Shown in pieces: positions 16,730-26,949 of a stretch of DNA of 64,000 nucleotides. The stretch is taken from the NCBI GenBank assembly GCA_003249555.1, contig QKIQ01000067.1, positions 50,665 to 114,664 on the forward strand. Reading direction: 5' to 3'. The notes below the pieces were generated by a model. The model was not told the DNA's origin. It did not search any database and saw nothing but the letters and a program-made list of their open reading frames with translations. The DNA comes from Clostridia bacterium. Lineage in GTDB: Bacteria; Bacillota; Clostridia; Christensenellales; SZUA-584. The translations under genes were made by a program, and so were the position numbers. Within the stretch, counting starts at the first letter, position 1; each line of letters starts with the position of its first letter.

Positions 16730-17159
16730 TTGCTTCTGCCCCCTTATTATACTCATTCGCGATATCCGCAATTGTGATGCGGTCCAGTGTGTCGTTAATC
16801 TCATGTGCGATTTTGAGCCAGAGCGTGCGTGTAATGCAGCCTTTATAGGTCCTGCAGTCTTTAGTCGATTCATCGCCCAGACAGCATTGAGTGGGCGCAA
16901 GGTCTCCCTCGACGGCGCGCACGATCTCGCCGGCTGTAAGGTTTTGCGCCGGACGCGTTAAATAATAACCGCCCGTCTTGCCGCGCACACCCTTCACAAG
17001 CCCGGCGTTTTTGAGAGCAAAGAAAATCTGCCCCAGATAGCGCGGTTCAATATCTTGTCTTTCGGCAATATGCGCGAGGCTCTCATGGCCGTTTTCTGTG
17101 TGCATCGCCAGATCGACCACGCTCAGCAACGCATACTGTCCGTTTTTGGAAATCTTCAT
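16716..17159 (-). CDS. Rrf2-family regulator (IscR/CymR-like) with cysteine cluster
   Basis: This 147-residue winged-helix regulator starts with the family signature [18 protein letters not shown]. The helix-turn-helix is at about 25-60, and the [18 protein letters not shown] wing follows. The segment [18 protein letters not shown] (about 91-108) holds four cysteines in the position where IscR-type proteins bind an Fe-S cluster. It is co-transcribed with cysE, so it probably reports sulfur or Fe-S status and controls cysteine synthesis (inference). A second Rrf2 gene in this window lacks this cysteine set. Confidence 0.9.
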   Translation of the reverse strand: MKISKNGQYALLSVVDLAMHTENGHESLAHIAERQDIEPRYLGQIFFALKNAGLVKGVRGKTGGYYLTRPAQNLTAGEIVRAVEGDLAPTQCCLGDESTKDCRTYKGCITRTLWLKIAHEINDTLDRITIADIANEYNKGAEANDTQ

Positions 17160-17305
17160 ACGTGCTCCTTTACATTCTTGTATTATTATAACTTTTCCTT
17201 CTCGCTTTTTACAAGCCCCCGGCTGGCTGATGAGCCGTTTTGCCTATATCCTTTATTTCGCTGCATAATTGCTTTGAAAACCTGGGCTATTGTTCGGTTG
17301 TTGTA

Positions 17306-17334
17306 TTGACAAATTGCATATTTCAATGTATATT
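17306..17334 (+). promoter_or_regulatory. Promoter of the isc operon with overlapping palindrome
   Basis: TTGACA (17306-17311), 17-bp spacer, TATATT (17329-17334). The -10 lies inside a palindrome ATGTAtatTTACAT, and ATTAATGTATAG recurs about 45 bp downstream. These could be binding sites for one of the adjacent Rrf2 regulators, but this is not shown. Confidence 0.6.
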
Positions 17335-17430
17335 TACATTAGCATTAAAACATTACAAAAACAATAGGAATATTAATGTATAGTCAAAACCAAAATGGTG
17401 AACTTTTGGATAAGTGAGGTGTATGATATA

Positions 17431-18603
17431 ATGAACAAACGAATTTATCTGGATCATGCCGCGACCACATATTTGAGGCAGGAGGCGTTTAGTGCCATGA
17501 TGCCTTACCTTGGCGAGATTTACGGCAATCCATCTAGCATACATGCATTTGGTTTTGAAGCAAGGCGCGCGCTCGAAGCGGCGCGTGCGCAGATTGCCGA
17601 GGTTCTCGGTGCTAAGACTGAGGAGATCCTTTTCACATCGGGTGGCACCGAATCGGACAACCTTGCGGTTCGCGGCGCGGCGCAGGCAAAAAAGGGTAAG
17701 GGGCGTCATATCATCACCTCGCAAATTGAGCATCCCGCGGTGATGAAAACATGCAGGGCGCTGGAGAAGGAAGGCTTTGAAGTCACCTATCTGCCTGTCG
17801 ATCAGGACGGAATCGTGAATTTAGAAGCGCTCAAAGCTGCGCTGCGCGAAGACACCATACTGGTGAGCATCATGGCGGCCAATAACGAGATCGGTACTAT
17901 AGAGCCCATAGAGGAGATCGGGCGCATCGTCAAGGAAAAATCCAAAGTGTATTTTCATGTGGATGCGGTACAGGCTGTCGGTGTCATGGATATGTCTCTA
18001 GACAGGCTTATAGATGTTGATTTGATGTCGTTCTCCGCCCATAAGTTTTACGGCCCGGCGGGTATCGGCGGCTTGTTTGTCCGCAAGGGAACGCGCTTAA
18101 GCTCGATACTCACCGGTGGGTCGCAGGAGAAGGGCAAACGCGCGGGTACCGAGAATGTGGCGGGCGCGGTGGGCATGGCGGAGGCGTTAAAGCTTGCGGC
18201 GCAGGAGCGAGAGGAAGAAGCCGTAAGGCTTTCAGAGCTGCGCGATCATTTGATCGAGCGCGTACTGGGTGAGATACCTGATTCCCGGCTTAACGGGCAC
18301 AGGCAAAAACGTCTGCCCGGCAACGCGAACTTCAGCTTCGATTATATTGAAGGCGAGTCGCTTGTGATGCGCATGAGCGCATTGGGCATCGCGGGCTCCA
18401 CAGGCTCTGCGTGTTCGTCGGCCTCGCTGAATCCGTCTCATGTGCTGCTGGCTATCGGCCTTAAGCACGAGACGGCACACGGTTCATATCGCGTGACGCT
18501 GGGGAAAGCGACAACGCGGCAAGATATTGATGACACGGTGGAGGCGCTCAAAAGCGTGGTTAAGGAATTACGCGATATGTCGCCGCTCTGCCAGAAAGGA
18601 TAA
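17431..18603 (+). CDS. iscS: Cysteine desulfurase (IscS/NifS type)
   Basis: This 390-residue PLP enzyme removes sulfur from cysteine for Fe-S cluster assembly. It starts MNKRIYLDHAATTYL. ATG 17431 follows AGTGAGGT. The PLP-binding lysine is in SFSAHKFYGPAGIGG (near 204). GSACSSASL carries the active-site cysteine (near 325) on the short loop of the class that pairs with IscU. The C-terminal RVTLGKATTRQDIDDTVEAL is typical. It is followed after 5 bp by iscU and then by an Rrf2 gene, a standard clostridial Fe-S operon. Confidence 0.95.
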   Translation: MNKRIYLDHAATTYLRQEAFSAMMPYLGEIYGNPSSIHAFGFEARRALEAARAQIAEVLGAKTEEILFTSGGTESDNLAVRGAAQAKKGKGRHIITSQIEHPAVMKTCRALEKEGFEVTYLPVDQDGIVNLEALKAALREDTILVSIMAANNEIGTIEPIEEIGRIVKEKSKVYFHVDAVQAVGVMDMSLDRLIDVDLMSFSAHKFYGPAGIGGLFVRKGTRLSSILTGGSQEKGKRAGTENVAGAVGMAEALKLAAQEREEEAVRLSELRDHLIERVLGEIPDSRLNGHRQKRLPGNANFSFDYIEGESLVMRMSALGIAGSTGSACSSASLNPSHVLLAIGLKHETAHGSYRVTLGKATTRQDIDDTVEALKSVVKELRDMSPLCQKG

Positions 18604-18608
18604 CAGTT

Positions 18609-18986
18609 ATGTATAGTGAAAAAGTGATTGACCATTTCTCTAATCCGCACAACGTGGGCGAGCTGGAAGGCGCAAACGCCGTCGGCGAGGTGGGCAATGC
18701 CCGCTGCGGCGATATTATGCGTATGTATTTAAAGATTGAGGACGATGTGATCAAGGATGCGTCGTTTAAGACTTTCGGGTGCTGCGCGGCGATCGCGTCG
18801 AGCAGCGTGACAACCGATTTAATAAAGGGCATGACGGTCGACGAAGCGCTCAAGTTTAAGAACGCCACCGTGGTGGATGCGCTGGGCGGTCTTCCTCCAG
18901 CCAAGGTTCACTGCTCTGTGCTCGCCGAGGAGGCCATTAAACAGGCGATTGGTAATTATAAAAAAGGGCAGGAAACGGCACAATGA
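18609..18986 (+). CDS. iscU: Fe-S cluster assembly scaffold IscU/NifU-like
   Basis: This 125-residue protein provides the scaffold where IscS delivers sulfur. The three conserved cysteines are in VGNARCGDIM (C37 region), TFGCCAAIASSS (C60 region) and KVHCSVLAEEAI (C103 region). The start MYSEKVIDHFSNPHNVG is family-typical. The double Cys in FGCCAA is common in clostridial members. It overlaps the Rrf2 gene downstream by 4 bp. Confidence 0.95.
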   Translation: MYSEKVIDHFSNPHNVGELEGANAVGEVGNARCGDIMRMYLKIEDDVIKDASFKTFGCCAAIASSSVTTDLIKGMTVDEALKFKNATVVDALGGLPPAKVHCSVLAEEAIKQAIGNYKKGQETAQ

Positions 18987-19390
18987 AGCTATCGACCAAA
19001 GGCCGTTACGGTCTTCGCGCTTTGGCAGACCTTGCGCTTCACTCGGGCGGGCAGCCCGTAGCGCTGGCGGCTATTGCGAAACGTCAGCATTTGTCTGACG
19101 GATATCTGGAAAGCATGTTCGGCGCGCTTCGGCGCGCCGGACTTGTGCGCAGCATTAAAGGCGCGGGCGGCGGCTATGTCCTCGCGCGCTCGGCATCCGC
19201 CATCAGCGTGGGCGAAATTCTGTATGTGCTGGAGGGCGATTTGGCTATCGTTGATGAGGACGGTGAGCAAACCGACAGTCTGCGTGGCTGCATCAAACGC
19301 TTTGTGTGGGATAATGTGTCCCGAAAAATCAACAATGTTGTGGATACGGTGATGTTGGAAGATTTGATCAGCCATTGCAAGGCAGACTGA
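18983..19390 (+). CDS. Rrf2-family regulator lacking the cysteine cluster
   Basis: This 135-residue winged-helix protein begins MKLSTKGRYGLRALADLAL and has the GAGGGYVLARSASAISVGEI wing. It ends an iscS-iscU-rrf2 operon and overlaps iscU by 4 bp. In the region where IscR carries three Fe-S-ligating cysteines it has only one (SLRGCIKRF) plus one close to the C-terminus (SHCKAD). Either it does not bind a classical Fe-S cluster or it works by another signal. It is followed by metA after 17 bp, so it may also affect methionine synthesis (inference). Confidence 0.9.
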   Translation: MKLSTKGRYGLRALADLALHSGGQPVALAAIAKRQHLSDGYLESMFGALRRAGLVRSIKGAGGGYVLARSASAISVGEILYVLEGDLAIVDEDGEQTDSLRGCIKRFVWDNVSRKINNVVDTVMLEDLISHCKAD

Positions 19391-19407
19391 TATAGAAAGG
19401 AAACGAT

Positions 19408-20322
19408 ATGCCGATAAAAATACCCGAAAATCTGCCGGCATATGAGGTGCTGAGCAAAGAAAATATATTCGTGATGACGGACGAGCGTGCGCTGCATCAG
19501 GACATTAGACCGCTTCGCATTGTCATACTCAACATCATGCCGGATAAGATCCTTGCGGAAGCGCAGTTGCTTCGTCTTATCGGCAACACACCGCTTCAGG
19601 TAGACCCCGTGCTGCTTAAAACGGCAACGCATAAGTCGAAGAACACATCGCAGGAACACTTGAATACGTTTTACAAAACGTTTGACGAGATACGCGAGCA
19701 AAAATACGACGGACTCATCATCACGGGTGCACCCGTAGAAAAGCTTGAGTTTGAAGAGGTGAGCTATTGGGAAGAACTCACGGCGATCATGGAATGGAGC
19801 AAGGCCAACGTGTTTTCCACGCTGCATATCTGTTGGGGCGCACAGGCCGGACTGTTTTACCACTACAACATCCCAAAATACCCGTTGCCCGAAAAGAAGT
19901 TCGGTGTGTTTTTGCACACGGCGGATAAAATGCAAAAAAAGATGAAGCTGCTGCGCGGTTTTGATGATACGTTCTATGTGCCGCATTCGCGATACACCGA
20001 GGTGAGGCGCAAGGATATAATAAAAGACAAACGTCTTAAAATCGTCTCCGAATCCAGAGAATCGGGCATCTATATCGTATCGGCGCTGGGAGGCAAACAG
20101 GTCTTCGTGATGGGACACCCCGAATACGACAGACTGGCGCTGGCGCGCGAATACAGCCGCGATATAAAAAAGGGGCTGGATATTGCGCTTCCCCAAAACT
20201 ATTATCCCTGCGACGACCCCAAACTGCAGCCACCCGTGACATGGCGCAGCCACGCGCATCTGCTGTTTGCCAACTGGCTCAACTACTACGTCTACCAGGA
20301 AACGCCTTATATATTGGAATGA
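19408..20322 (+). CDS. metA: Homoserine O-acyltransferase MetA, acetyl-CoA type by sequence
   Basis: This 304-residue enzyme activates homoserine for methionine synthesis. The nucleophile C142 lies in [10 protein letters not shown], and the GHPEYD motif (about 234-239) gives the catalytic histidine. Residue 111 is Glu ([10 protein letters not shown]). In published work on Bacillus cereus MetA, Glu at 111 goes with acetyl-CoA use and Gly with succinyl-CoA, so I predict an acetyltransferase. The ribosome site GAAAGGAAA precedes the ATG. Its last 16 bp overlap the end of the convergent GH36 gene. Confidence 0.94.
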   Translation: MPIKIPENLPAYEVLSKENIFVMTDERALHQDIRPLRIVILNIMPDKILAEAQLLRLIGNTPLQVDPVLLKTATHKSKNTSQEHLNTFYKTFDEIREQKYDGLIITGAPVEKLEFEEVSYWEELTAIMEWSKANVFSTLHICWGAQAGLFYHYNIPKYPLPEKKFGVFLHTADKMQKKMKLLRGFDDTFYVPHSRYTEVRRKDIIKDKRLKIVSESRESGIYIVSALGGKQVFVMGHPEYDRLALAREYSRDIKKGLDIALPQNYYPCDDPKLQPPVTWRSHAHLLFANWLNYYVYQETPYILE

Positions 20323-22661
20323 GTACGAATTGTTTCTTTCTTCACCACATACAAGTTCGACCCGAAATCCCCGAGCAGCCGTGTGTGCGCGTTGTAATAG
20401 CTGCCGACGAACTGGTTACTGAGCCGTATGCCCGCGTTCAGCATGTCCCCGTAGGCTTCGTAATGCTCCACGCAGTCGGTAAGGCGGTAAAAGCGACCTG
20501 CCGTGCGCAGTACAATGCCGTCGGGATTCAGTGATACGGGCAGTATGTGCTTTGCCAGCCCGCCGAAACGCTTGATGAAAAGGCTCTGCGGGCGTGTGCT
20601 CACTGTATAACGTGCGTCGGGGTCAAGTCCGGTCAGCGGCAGACAGTCGCCCCCTTCGCTCGCGGTGGCCAGTGTCTGGAAAAAGCCCGCGATCGCTTCG
20701 CTCCCGTCGGCGGTGGTGCACTGCCAATGCACCTTGTTGTTCTTTTGCGCGGGGAGTTGTGTGAACCGCCCGTATTGGAACGTGCGGCGGTGCGCCTTGT
20801 AAAACGCGATCTGCTCTTTGATCTCTTTGCGCTCCACATGCGTTAAATACTTCAGATCCATCTCATAACCAAGACACCCAAAGCACGCCGCGTTGAAGCG
20901 TGTGGTCAGCGGTGTGTACCGCAGAGTCTGCTGATGCGGGGCTTCCGAGACATGCGCGCCCATCGTGGAGAGCGGATACAGGCTTGACAGCCCGCTTTGA
21001 ATCTTGAGCCGCTCGATGGGGTCGGTGTCGTCAGACGCCCATATCTGCGGCGAAAAACACAGCATGCCAAGATCGAATCGGTTGCCCCCGCTCGAACAGC
21101 TTTCAAGCAGTATATGGGGGCGGGGTCGGAATATGCGCGCCAGTACCTCGTAAAGCCCCAGAATGTAACGGTGAAAGAATTCGCCTTGGTTTTGGAGCAG
21201 CGTCGAAAACGCGTCGCTAATATGACGGTTCATATCCCATTTGACGTAAGAGATCTGCGCTTCGTCGAGTATGCGCCCGACGGATTCCACGATATAGTTC
21301 CGCACGTCGGGATTGCAAAGGTCGAGTACAAACTGGTTGCGTCCCAATGCGGGTGTTTTGCCGGGCGTGCGTACCGCGTATTCGGGGTGTGCGCGGTAAA
21401 GGTCGCTGTTTTCGTTGACCATTTCGGGCTCGAACCACAGACCGAATGCCATCCCTGTTTTGCGTATTTTGTCAGCAAAGCGCGGCAGCCCCTGCGGCAG
21501 CTTTTTTTTGTTCACCCAATAGTCGCCGAGCCCCGCGAAATCATCGTTCCGTTTGCCGAACCAGCCGTCGTCCAGCACGAAAAGCTCAATGCCAAGGCGC
21601 TGTGCGCGACGCGCCAGACGCAGCAGCTTTCGCTGGTTAAACTTGAAAAAATGAGCTTCCCAGTTGTTGATAAGCACAGGGCGCTCTTTGTCTTTCCAGT
21701 CGCCGCGCACGATATGGCTGTTCACGAAGTCGTGAAAGTGTGCGCGAAGACCGTTAAACCCGCCGTCTGAGTATGTCATCACCGCTTCGGGGGTTTCAAA
21801 CTGTTCGCCCTGATTCAGCGTCCATTCAAAGCAGTGCGGATTGATGCCGATCTGTACACGCACGATATCGTGACCGGACAGTTCCACAGCACCGTAGTGG
21901 TTGCCGCTGTACACAAGGTTAAATCCGTATACGCCGCCGTGTGTGTCCATCGTGTCCGTTTCGGCCAGCAGAAAGCCCGGGTTGTGACGGTTGCTGCTGG
22001 CGCCCGTTGTGGAGGCGTTGATATACAGCCCGTATGCCACGGGGCGTTCATGTCGGTGTGCTTCTTTTATCCAGCCGCCGTCGAACGTGATAAGACGATA
22101 ATTCTTGTTTGGCATATCCATCATCATGCTCATGAGCCGCCGGATGACCAACGGATTTTCGTTGTCGTTCTTAAGTACCGCGCGGCGTGTGATCACGTCG
22201 GTTTGCTCAAATACCGTGTAATAAATCAACAGCGTGACACCGTTGGATGCATCCTCCAGCGTGAGCTCCAGCGTTTCGCAATCGTCCTTGTCGCTGTAAG
22301 CGGATGGCAGCGTATCTATTGGTATCGTCCCTTTAATGACGCGGTGAGAGCGGAAGACAAAATCGCAGGCGAAGCTGCCGTCCGGCATTTTAAGCTCGGC
22401 GGGGGAGTGGCGGTAATCGCCGCGCCCGATGCCCGACCACTCCAGACACATGTTGTCAAGACAGTAGGTTGGGTCGGATGGATCGTAAACCACGCTGCTG
22501 CCGAGCAGAGCGGTGCGTTTGAGTATCAATCCATCGGGATCTTGATTGTGCAGGCGTGCGCCGTAATGAATGTGCGCCAGGTGCCCAAAAGCGGTCACGC
22601 GGAACCAATAGCTTGTCTCGTTGGTGGTCAGCCGAAACAGACCGTCCTTTTCCTCAATCAT
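20307..22661 (-). CDS. GH36 alpha-galactosidase
   Basis: This 784-residue protein matches glycoside hydrolase family 36. An N-terminal beta-sandwich (1-320) precedes the catalytic barrel. The nucleophile Asp lies in [11 protein letters not shown] (near residue 475), and the acid/base Asp in [12 protein letters not shown] (near 545). [15 protein letters not shown] and [15 protein letters not shown] are classical family motifs, and [16 protein letters not shown] is the sugar-binding loop. No signal peptide is seen, so it acts on imported galactosides such as raffinose or melibiose. Its ATG overlaps the stop of the GH13 gene by 4 bp, so they are translated together. Confidence 0.94.
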   Translation of the reverse strand: MIEEKDGLFRLTTNETSYWFRVTAFGHLAHIHYGARLHNQDPDGLILKRTALLGSSVVYDPSDPTYCLDNMCLEWSGIGRGDYRHSPAELKMPDGSFACDFVFRSHRVIKGTIPIDTLPSAYSDKDDCETLELTLEDASNGVTLLIYYTVFEQTDVITRRAVLKNDNENPLVIRRLMSMMMDMPNKNYRLITFDGGWIKEAHRHERPVAYGLYINASTTGASSNRHNPGFLLAETDTMDTHGGVYGFNLVYSGNHYGAVELSGHDIVRVQIGINPHCFEWTLNQGEQFETPEAVMTYSDGGFNGLRAHFHDFVNSHIVRGDWKDKERPVLINNWEAHFFKFNQRKLLRLARRAQRLGIELFVLDDGWFGKRNDDFAGLGDYWVNKKKLPQGLPRFADKIRKTGMAFGLWFEPEMVNENSDLYRAHPEYAVRTPGKTPALGRNQFVLDLCNPDVRNYIVESVGRILDEAQISYVKWDMNRHISDAFSTLLQNQGEFFHRYILGLYEVLARIFRPRPHILLESCSSGGNRFDLGMLCFSPQIWASDDTDPIERLKIQSGLSSLYPLSTMGAHVSEAPHQQTLRYTPLTTRFNAACFGCLGYEMDLKYLTHVERKEIKEQIAFYKAHRRTFQYGRFTQLPAQKNNKVHWQCTTADGSEAIAGFFQTLATASEGGDCLPLTGLDPDARYTVSTRPQSLFIKRFGGLAKHILPVSLNPDGIVLRTAGRFYRLTDCVEHYEAYGDMLNAGIRLSNQFVGSYYNAHTRLLGDFGSNLYVVKKETIRTHSNI

Positions 22662-24280
22662 TGGCGGTCTCCTTTGTCTACGACGACCGCTTCATACGGT
22701 GATAATGTGCCGTCATATGTATCACGGGGGTAATTGGACAGCAGCAAAATGCCATCGCAAGGCGCTTTGCAGGCCTTCTTGCTGAAACTGAGTATCACGC
22801 GGTAAATGCGCCCGTCGAGCTCTCGCTCATAGATGAACAGACGGCGCGTGGCGCTGATTAAGCGGAAACTGCCTAATTTGAGCACGTCGTTGCCCGCGCG
22901 CAGCGCGATCATCGTTTTGTAGAAGCTGCGCACCGAATCCGGATCGTTCATCTGTGCTGCCATATTGATACGCGTGTAGTTATGGTTGATTGCAAGCCAT
23001 GGTTTGCCTGTGGTAAAACCGGCGTTTTTTCCTGTGTGCCATTGCATCGGGGTGCGTGCGTTGTCCCGCGAACTTTTTTTTATCATACGCCAGCGGTAAA
23101 ATGCGGGGATGTGCAGCTTTTTGGCGAGCTTATTGACATTGTGGGATTCCACGTCTTGGATCTGCTCCATGTTTGTATAATCAAAATTCGTCATGCCGAT
23201 TTCTTGACCTTGGTACACATACGGCGTGCCGCGCAGCGTCATGAGCATGGTGCAAAGCATCTTGGCGGAATGCGCCCAGTATTTGTCCGCGTCGCCAAAG
23301 CGCGATACGCTCCTTGGCTGATCGTGGTTTTCCAGATAGTTGGCGTTCCATTCCAGTGCCTGCTGCCATTTTGCGATCGTTTTGACGAACCGTCCCGCAT
23401 GAAAGCGCCGTTTAAACCATTTGACGATGTATTGATCGGTCTCCATATGTTCAAAAGAGAATATCATGTCCAGTTCGCCGCGGCTTTTGTCGCACAGGTC
23501 TTTGCCCATTTGCGGCGTGACAAATACCGTCTCGCCCACGGCAAAGCAGTCGTATTGGCTTAAGACGTCACGGCGAAGCTCCTGCAGTATCTTGTGCGTT
23601 CCCGGCTGCGAGATATAATATTCGCTGCCGGTGAGCGCGAGCCGCTTTTTGCCGTCCTCCAGCGACGATTTGTATATGATGTTGATGACGTCGCAGCGAA
23701 AACCCGCGATGCCTTTGTGAAGCCAGAAACGCATGATGCCTTTGATCTCATCAAGCACCTGGGGGTTATCATAGTTTAAATCCGGCTGCTCCTTGGCGAA
23801 AAGATGCAGATAGTATTCGCCGCTTTTCTTATCGTATTCCCAGCAGTCTTCGGCGAAAAAGCTCGTCCAGTTGTTGGGAGGTCCGCCGTTTTTGCCCGGA
23901 CGCCAGATGTAATAATCGCGGTAGGGGCTGTTTTTATCGCGACTCGATTGAAACCATGCGTGTTGATCTGACGTGTGGTTGATCACTAGGTCCATCACGA
24001 GCTTGATGTCGCGCTTGCCCGCTTCCTGAATCAACGCGTCCATATCCGCCATCGTACCGAATTCGGGGGCGATATCGCGGTAGTCGCTGATGTCGTAGCC
24101 GTTGTCGGCGCCGGGAGAACGGTATACAGGGCTTAGCCAAATGATGCCGACACCTAAGTCTTTGAGCTCATCAAGATGCGCAATGATTCCCGGGATATCG
24201 CCTATGCCGTCTCCGTTGGTATCCGCAAAACTGCGGGGATAGATCTGATAAACGATGCGTTCTTTCCACCAGTTTGACAT
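22658..24280 (-). CDS. GH13 alpha-glucosidase (oligo-1,6-glucosidase-like)
   Basis: This 540-residue cytoplasmic enzyme begins WWKERIVYQIYPRSFADTNG, as in GH13 subfamily 31. Catalytic residues are the Asp in GFRCDVINII (near 199), the Glu in AVGETVFV (near 255) and the Asp in LENHDQPRS (near 325). The DGIGDIPGI loop is a calcium-binding-like region. It probably hydrolyses isomaltose-type or sucrose-derived alpha-glucosides. It is the first gene of a two-gene operon with a GH36 alpha-galactosidase, which together could split raffinose-family sugars. No transporter or regulator gene is adjacent. Confidence 0.93.
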   Translation of the reverse strand: MSNWWKERIVYQIYPRSFADTNGDGIGDIPGIIAHLDELKDLGVGIIWLSPVYRSPGADNGYDISDYRDIAPEFGTMADMDALIQEAGKRDIKLVMDLVINHTSDQHAWFQSSRDKNSPYRDYYIWRPGKNGGPPNNWTSFFAEDCWEYDKKSGEYYLHLFAKEQPDLNYDNPQVLDEIKGIMRFWLHKGIAGFRCDVINIIYKSSLEDGKKRLALTGSEYYISQPGTHKILQELRRDVLSQYDCFAVGETVFVTPQMGKDLCDKSRGELDMIFSFEHMETDQYIVKWFKRRFHAGRFVKTIAKWQQALEWNANYLENHDQPRSVSRFGDADKYWAHSAKMLCTMLMTLRGTPYVYQGQEIGMTNFDYTNMEQIQDVESHNVNKLAKKLHIPAFYRWRMIKKSSRDNARTPMQWHTGKNAGFTTGKPWLAINHNYTRINMAAQMNDPDSVRSFYKTMIALRAGNDVLKLGSFRLISATRRLFIYERELDGRIYRVILSFSKKACKAPCDGILLLSNYPRDTYDGTLSPYEAVVVDKGDRQ

Positions 24281-24463
24281 ACCAAAAGTGCCTCCAAAAG
24301 CAAATTGTTCTTGGGTGAATGTGTGAAAGTATCTATTAACAATAGTGTAATATAAAGGATGAAATCGTGCAACGATTGAAGCAGATTTATTTGGAATAGC
24401 GAAACAAAAGTTTGCACCTAATAGGTTTTTTTAAGCATCACATATATCTTTTTTACAGTCTTT

Positions 24464-24489
24464 ATTATTGCGGTGCTGTAAGGTATAAT
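24464..24489 (+). promoter_or_regulatory. Likely promoter of the GT2-GtrA gene
   Basis: A consensus -10 TATAAT at 24484-24489 lies 27 bp before the GTG start. The best -35 at 17-bp spacing is a weak TTTATT. Confidence 0.45.
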
Positions 24490-24516
24490 GGCTAAAGATT
24501 CATCAAAGGAGATAAC

Positions 24517-25524
24517 GTGGAAGGATATTCAGTGCTGATTCCGGCCTATCAGCCGGATGTAAAGCTTGTGCAGCTGGTGTCAGATTTACGCCAGAAGGGC
24601 ATCGCCGTTTCTGTTGTGGATGACGGCGGCGGAGCGGATTACGCGCATATTTTTGAGCAGGTCTTAGAGACGGGCGCCTGTGTGCTGTGCCATACGCAGA
24701 ACAAGGGCAAGGGGGCCGCGCTTAAAACCGGCATTTCGCATCTTATGAAGCAGACGGATGTGGAGGGCATCGTGACGGCAGACGCGGACGGTCAGCATAC
24801 GATTGAGGATATCTGCCTCGTGATGGATACCATGGCGGCGAATCCCGACCATCTTGTGATCGGTGCAAGGTCATTTGCGGGCGATGTGCCTGCGCGTTCG
24901 CGCTTTGGAAACACGCTGACGCGCGGTATTTTCCGGCTTGCAACCGGCCTTAAAGTGACAGATACGCAGACGGGATTGCGCGGACTGCCCCGAAAAATAT
25001 TTTCTGAACTCAGTGTCCTTGAGGGCGACCGATACGAATATGAGATGAACATGCTGCTTAATATTGAGCACTGGGGAATCGCATACACCGAAGTGCCCAT
25101 AGAAACGGTGTACATTGAGGGCAACAAAAGCTCGCATTTTCATCCGCTGCGCGACTCGTGGCTGATATACGGCAAGATACTCAAATTTCTCACATCGTCA
25201 ATGGCGTCATTTGCGGTGGACTATGGTTTGTTCTTTTTGCTGTATACGGCCTTCAAGTTAGAATACTGGTTTAGCTATGTGCTTGCGCGCGCAGTCAGTT
25301 CGTTTGTCAACTACATGATCAACCGCCATATCGTTTTTGCGAACGGGCGAAAAAGCAGTGTGATAAAGTATTATCTTCTTGCATTGTTCATAATGGCACT
25401 TGGATCAATCGGGGGCGATCTTTTGGCAACGGCGGGCATACCCGGGCTTTTGTCTAAGCTTATTGTTGACTTGCCGCTGTTTTTTTTGAGCTATACAGTG
25501 CAGCGAAAATACATTTTTAGATAG
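24517..25524 (+). CDS. GT2 glycosyltransferase fused to GtrA membrane domain
   Basis: This 335-residue protein joins a family 2 glycosyltransferase of the dolichyl/undecaprenyl-phosphate sugar synthase type (1-215) to a GtrA-like four-helix membrane domain (about 225-335). GT motifs are SVLIPAYQPD, VVDDGGG, NKGKGAALKTG and the DADGQH metal-binding motif (about 88-93). GtrA motifs include DYGLFFLLY, NYMINRHIVF and LPLFFLSYTVQRKYIF. It probably moves a sugar onto and across the membrane on a lipid carrier. The start is GTG, with AAAGGAG 8 nt upstream. Confidence 0.88.
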   Translation: MEGYSVLIPAYQPDVKLVQLVSDLRQKGIAVSVVDDGGGADYAHIFEQVLETGACVLCHTQNKGKGAALKTGISHLMKQTDVEGIVTADADGQHTIEDICLVMDTMAANPDHLVIGARSFAGDVPARSRFGNTLTRGIFRLATGLKVTDTQTGLRGLPRKIFSELSVLEGDRYEYEMNMLLNIEHWGIAYTEVPIETVYIEGNKSSHFHPLRDSWLIYGKILKFLTSSMASFAVDYGLFFLLYTAFKLEYWFSYVLARAVSSFVNYMINRHIVFANGRKSSVIKYYLLALFIMALGSIGGDLLATAGIPGLLSKLIVDLPLFFLSYTVQRKYIFR

Positions 25525-25592
25525 CGATATTTCAATGCTTAAAAAAGAGTATCGAAGTTATTAATGGTTCCGACAAAAACAAGCAAGAAGTG

Positions 25593-25631
25593 CACAATGC
25601 TTGCAAACGTAAAATGTCTGCAAGCATTGTG
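25593..25631. terminator. Perfect 13-bp inverted repeat between convergent genes
   Basis: Arms CACAATGCTTGCA (25593-25605) and TGCAAGCATTGTG (25619-25631) are exactly complementary around a 13-nt loop. The position between two convergent genes fits a bidirectional terminator, but no T-run follows on either side. A related sequence (CTGCAAACATTGTGAA) occurs upstream of pckG at about 28375-28390, so it might instead be a protein-binding site. Confidence 0.55.
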
Positions 25632-25664
25632 AATTTATCATGATTTCTGCTGCTGTTAATAAAA

Positions 25665-26663
25665 CTATGAAATAAACTCCGATGCCGCTTCAAAGAAAGC
25701 GTCGATGTTGTCAAAAGAGGTTTGGCTCGGAATGTCGCAGCCTGATGACAGCACAAAGTTCGGATACGCTGAGCATTTTGAGATCACATCTTTTGTCACC
25801 TCGGCGATGCTCTGGGGCGTACCGTGACGGAACTCAACCGCTGCGTCAATGTTGCCCATTACGATAACGTCTTTGGGAATCAGTTGTATTATTTTATCCA
25901 TCACGGTTTCGTTTCCAAAGTGCAGTACTTTTGCGCCGATTTTCACGATATCTTCAATCAGAGGGTCAACATTGCCGCAGTTGTGATACATCACCGTGAA
26001 TTCTTCGTCCTGCACAGCGTCAACGATCTGTTTGTTGTAGGGTACAGAAAATTCTTGGTTTAGATCCGGAGAAAGCAGGCCTGCTGCCGGTTCCGCAATG
26101 CATACCCCGTCTGCGCCCGCTTCCTTTAGCGCCTTTACATAATCGATCAAAAAAGCAGTAATTTTTTTAAGTGCCTTTTCTACAGCTTCCGGTTCTATCA
26201 TGCTCATAATCATTATTTCGGTCATGTCAAACAAACGCCCTGCGAGCGTAAACGGCCCGATAACGCCCGCGATGGTCGGGCGGTCAGTCACACGCTTTTT
26301 TGTTTCTTTCACCGCATCAATATATATCTGTGTACGTGCATCGCCGACTTTGGGAATTTTCAAATTGTCGATGTCTTCATCCGTCACAAGAATGCGGTCG
26401 GTCACGACCGGAACGTCATCGTCTGTGATTGCCACGGGGCTGCCAAACGCTTCTGCTTCAACAGACAGATCCATAAACATAATTGCCGCAGGCATATCGA
26501 CGCGATCAAGCAGCGCGCGAATGGCCTTGCCCTGCGCAACCGAATTGGTGACCAAATCTTTCATACTGTAATCCACAAGCTGAATGGCGGGAAAAGAGAG
26601 TATCGGCAACGGTTTTTTTATTTTTGCCGTTTTTATCTCTTCCAGCCATAAATCCATATTCAT
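25665..26663 (-). CDS. Uroporphyrinogen decarboxylase-family protein, MtaA/CmuA-like methyltransferase
   Basis: This 332-residue protein has the UroD TIM-barrel fold as used by corrinoid:CoM-type methyltransferases. The likely zinc ligands are the His and Cys in VMYHNCGNVDP (near 236-238) and the Cys in LSSGCDIP (near 313). GVIGPFTLAGRLFDM and GVCIAEPAAGLLSPDLN are typical of this branch and unlike true heme-pathway HemE. No corrinoid protein or substrate methyltransferase is adjacent, so its partner is elsewhere. The ATG has no strong ribosome site near it. Substrate unknown. Confidence 0.85.
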   Translation of the reverse strand: MNMDLWLEEIKTAKIKKPLPILSFPAIQLVDYSMKDLVTNSVAQGKAIRALLDRVDMPAAIMFMDLSVEAEAFGSPVAITDDDVPVVTDRILVTDEDIDNLKIPKVGDARTQIYIDAVKETKKRVTDRPTIAGVIGPFTLAGRLFDMTEIMIMSMIEPEAVEKALKKITAFLIDYVKALKEAGADGVCIAEPAAGLLSPDLNQEFSVPYNKQIVDAVQDEEFTVMYHNCGNVDPLIEDIVKIGAKVLHFGNETVMDKIIQLIPKDVIVMGNIDAAVEFRHGTPQSIAEVTKDVISKCSAYPNFVLSSGCDIPSQTSFDNIDAFFEAASEFIS

Positions 26664-26949
26664 GTTTGCATCATTTGTATTGCTTCAGACCAACAATACT
26701 TTCCTCTCTTTTTTGAACATAGTATATCCAGCCGTTATTTGTTATGTATTGTAAAATTTTATTTTGTATATAAATACTTTTTTCCTTTGGGAGAAAGATT
26801 GAAAAACAATGCAAGTAGAATTTACGAGCAAAACCGCTCATCAAGAATTTCAGAAGCTGTGCTAAATATTTTCAACACATCCCGAATAATATCGGATAAG
26901 AGACGAATGAATAAAATTAATTACATAAAAAGAATGAGGATTGATTCCT

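Noticed and set aside
19174..20259. 361-residue minus-strand frame antisense to metA
   Set aside because: Shadow frame; the plus strand encodes unmistakable MetA with catalytic Cys and His.
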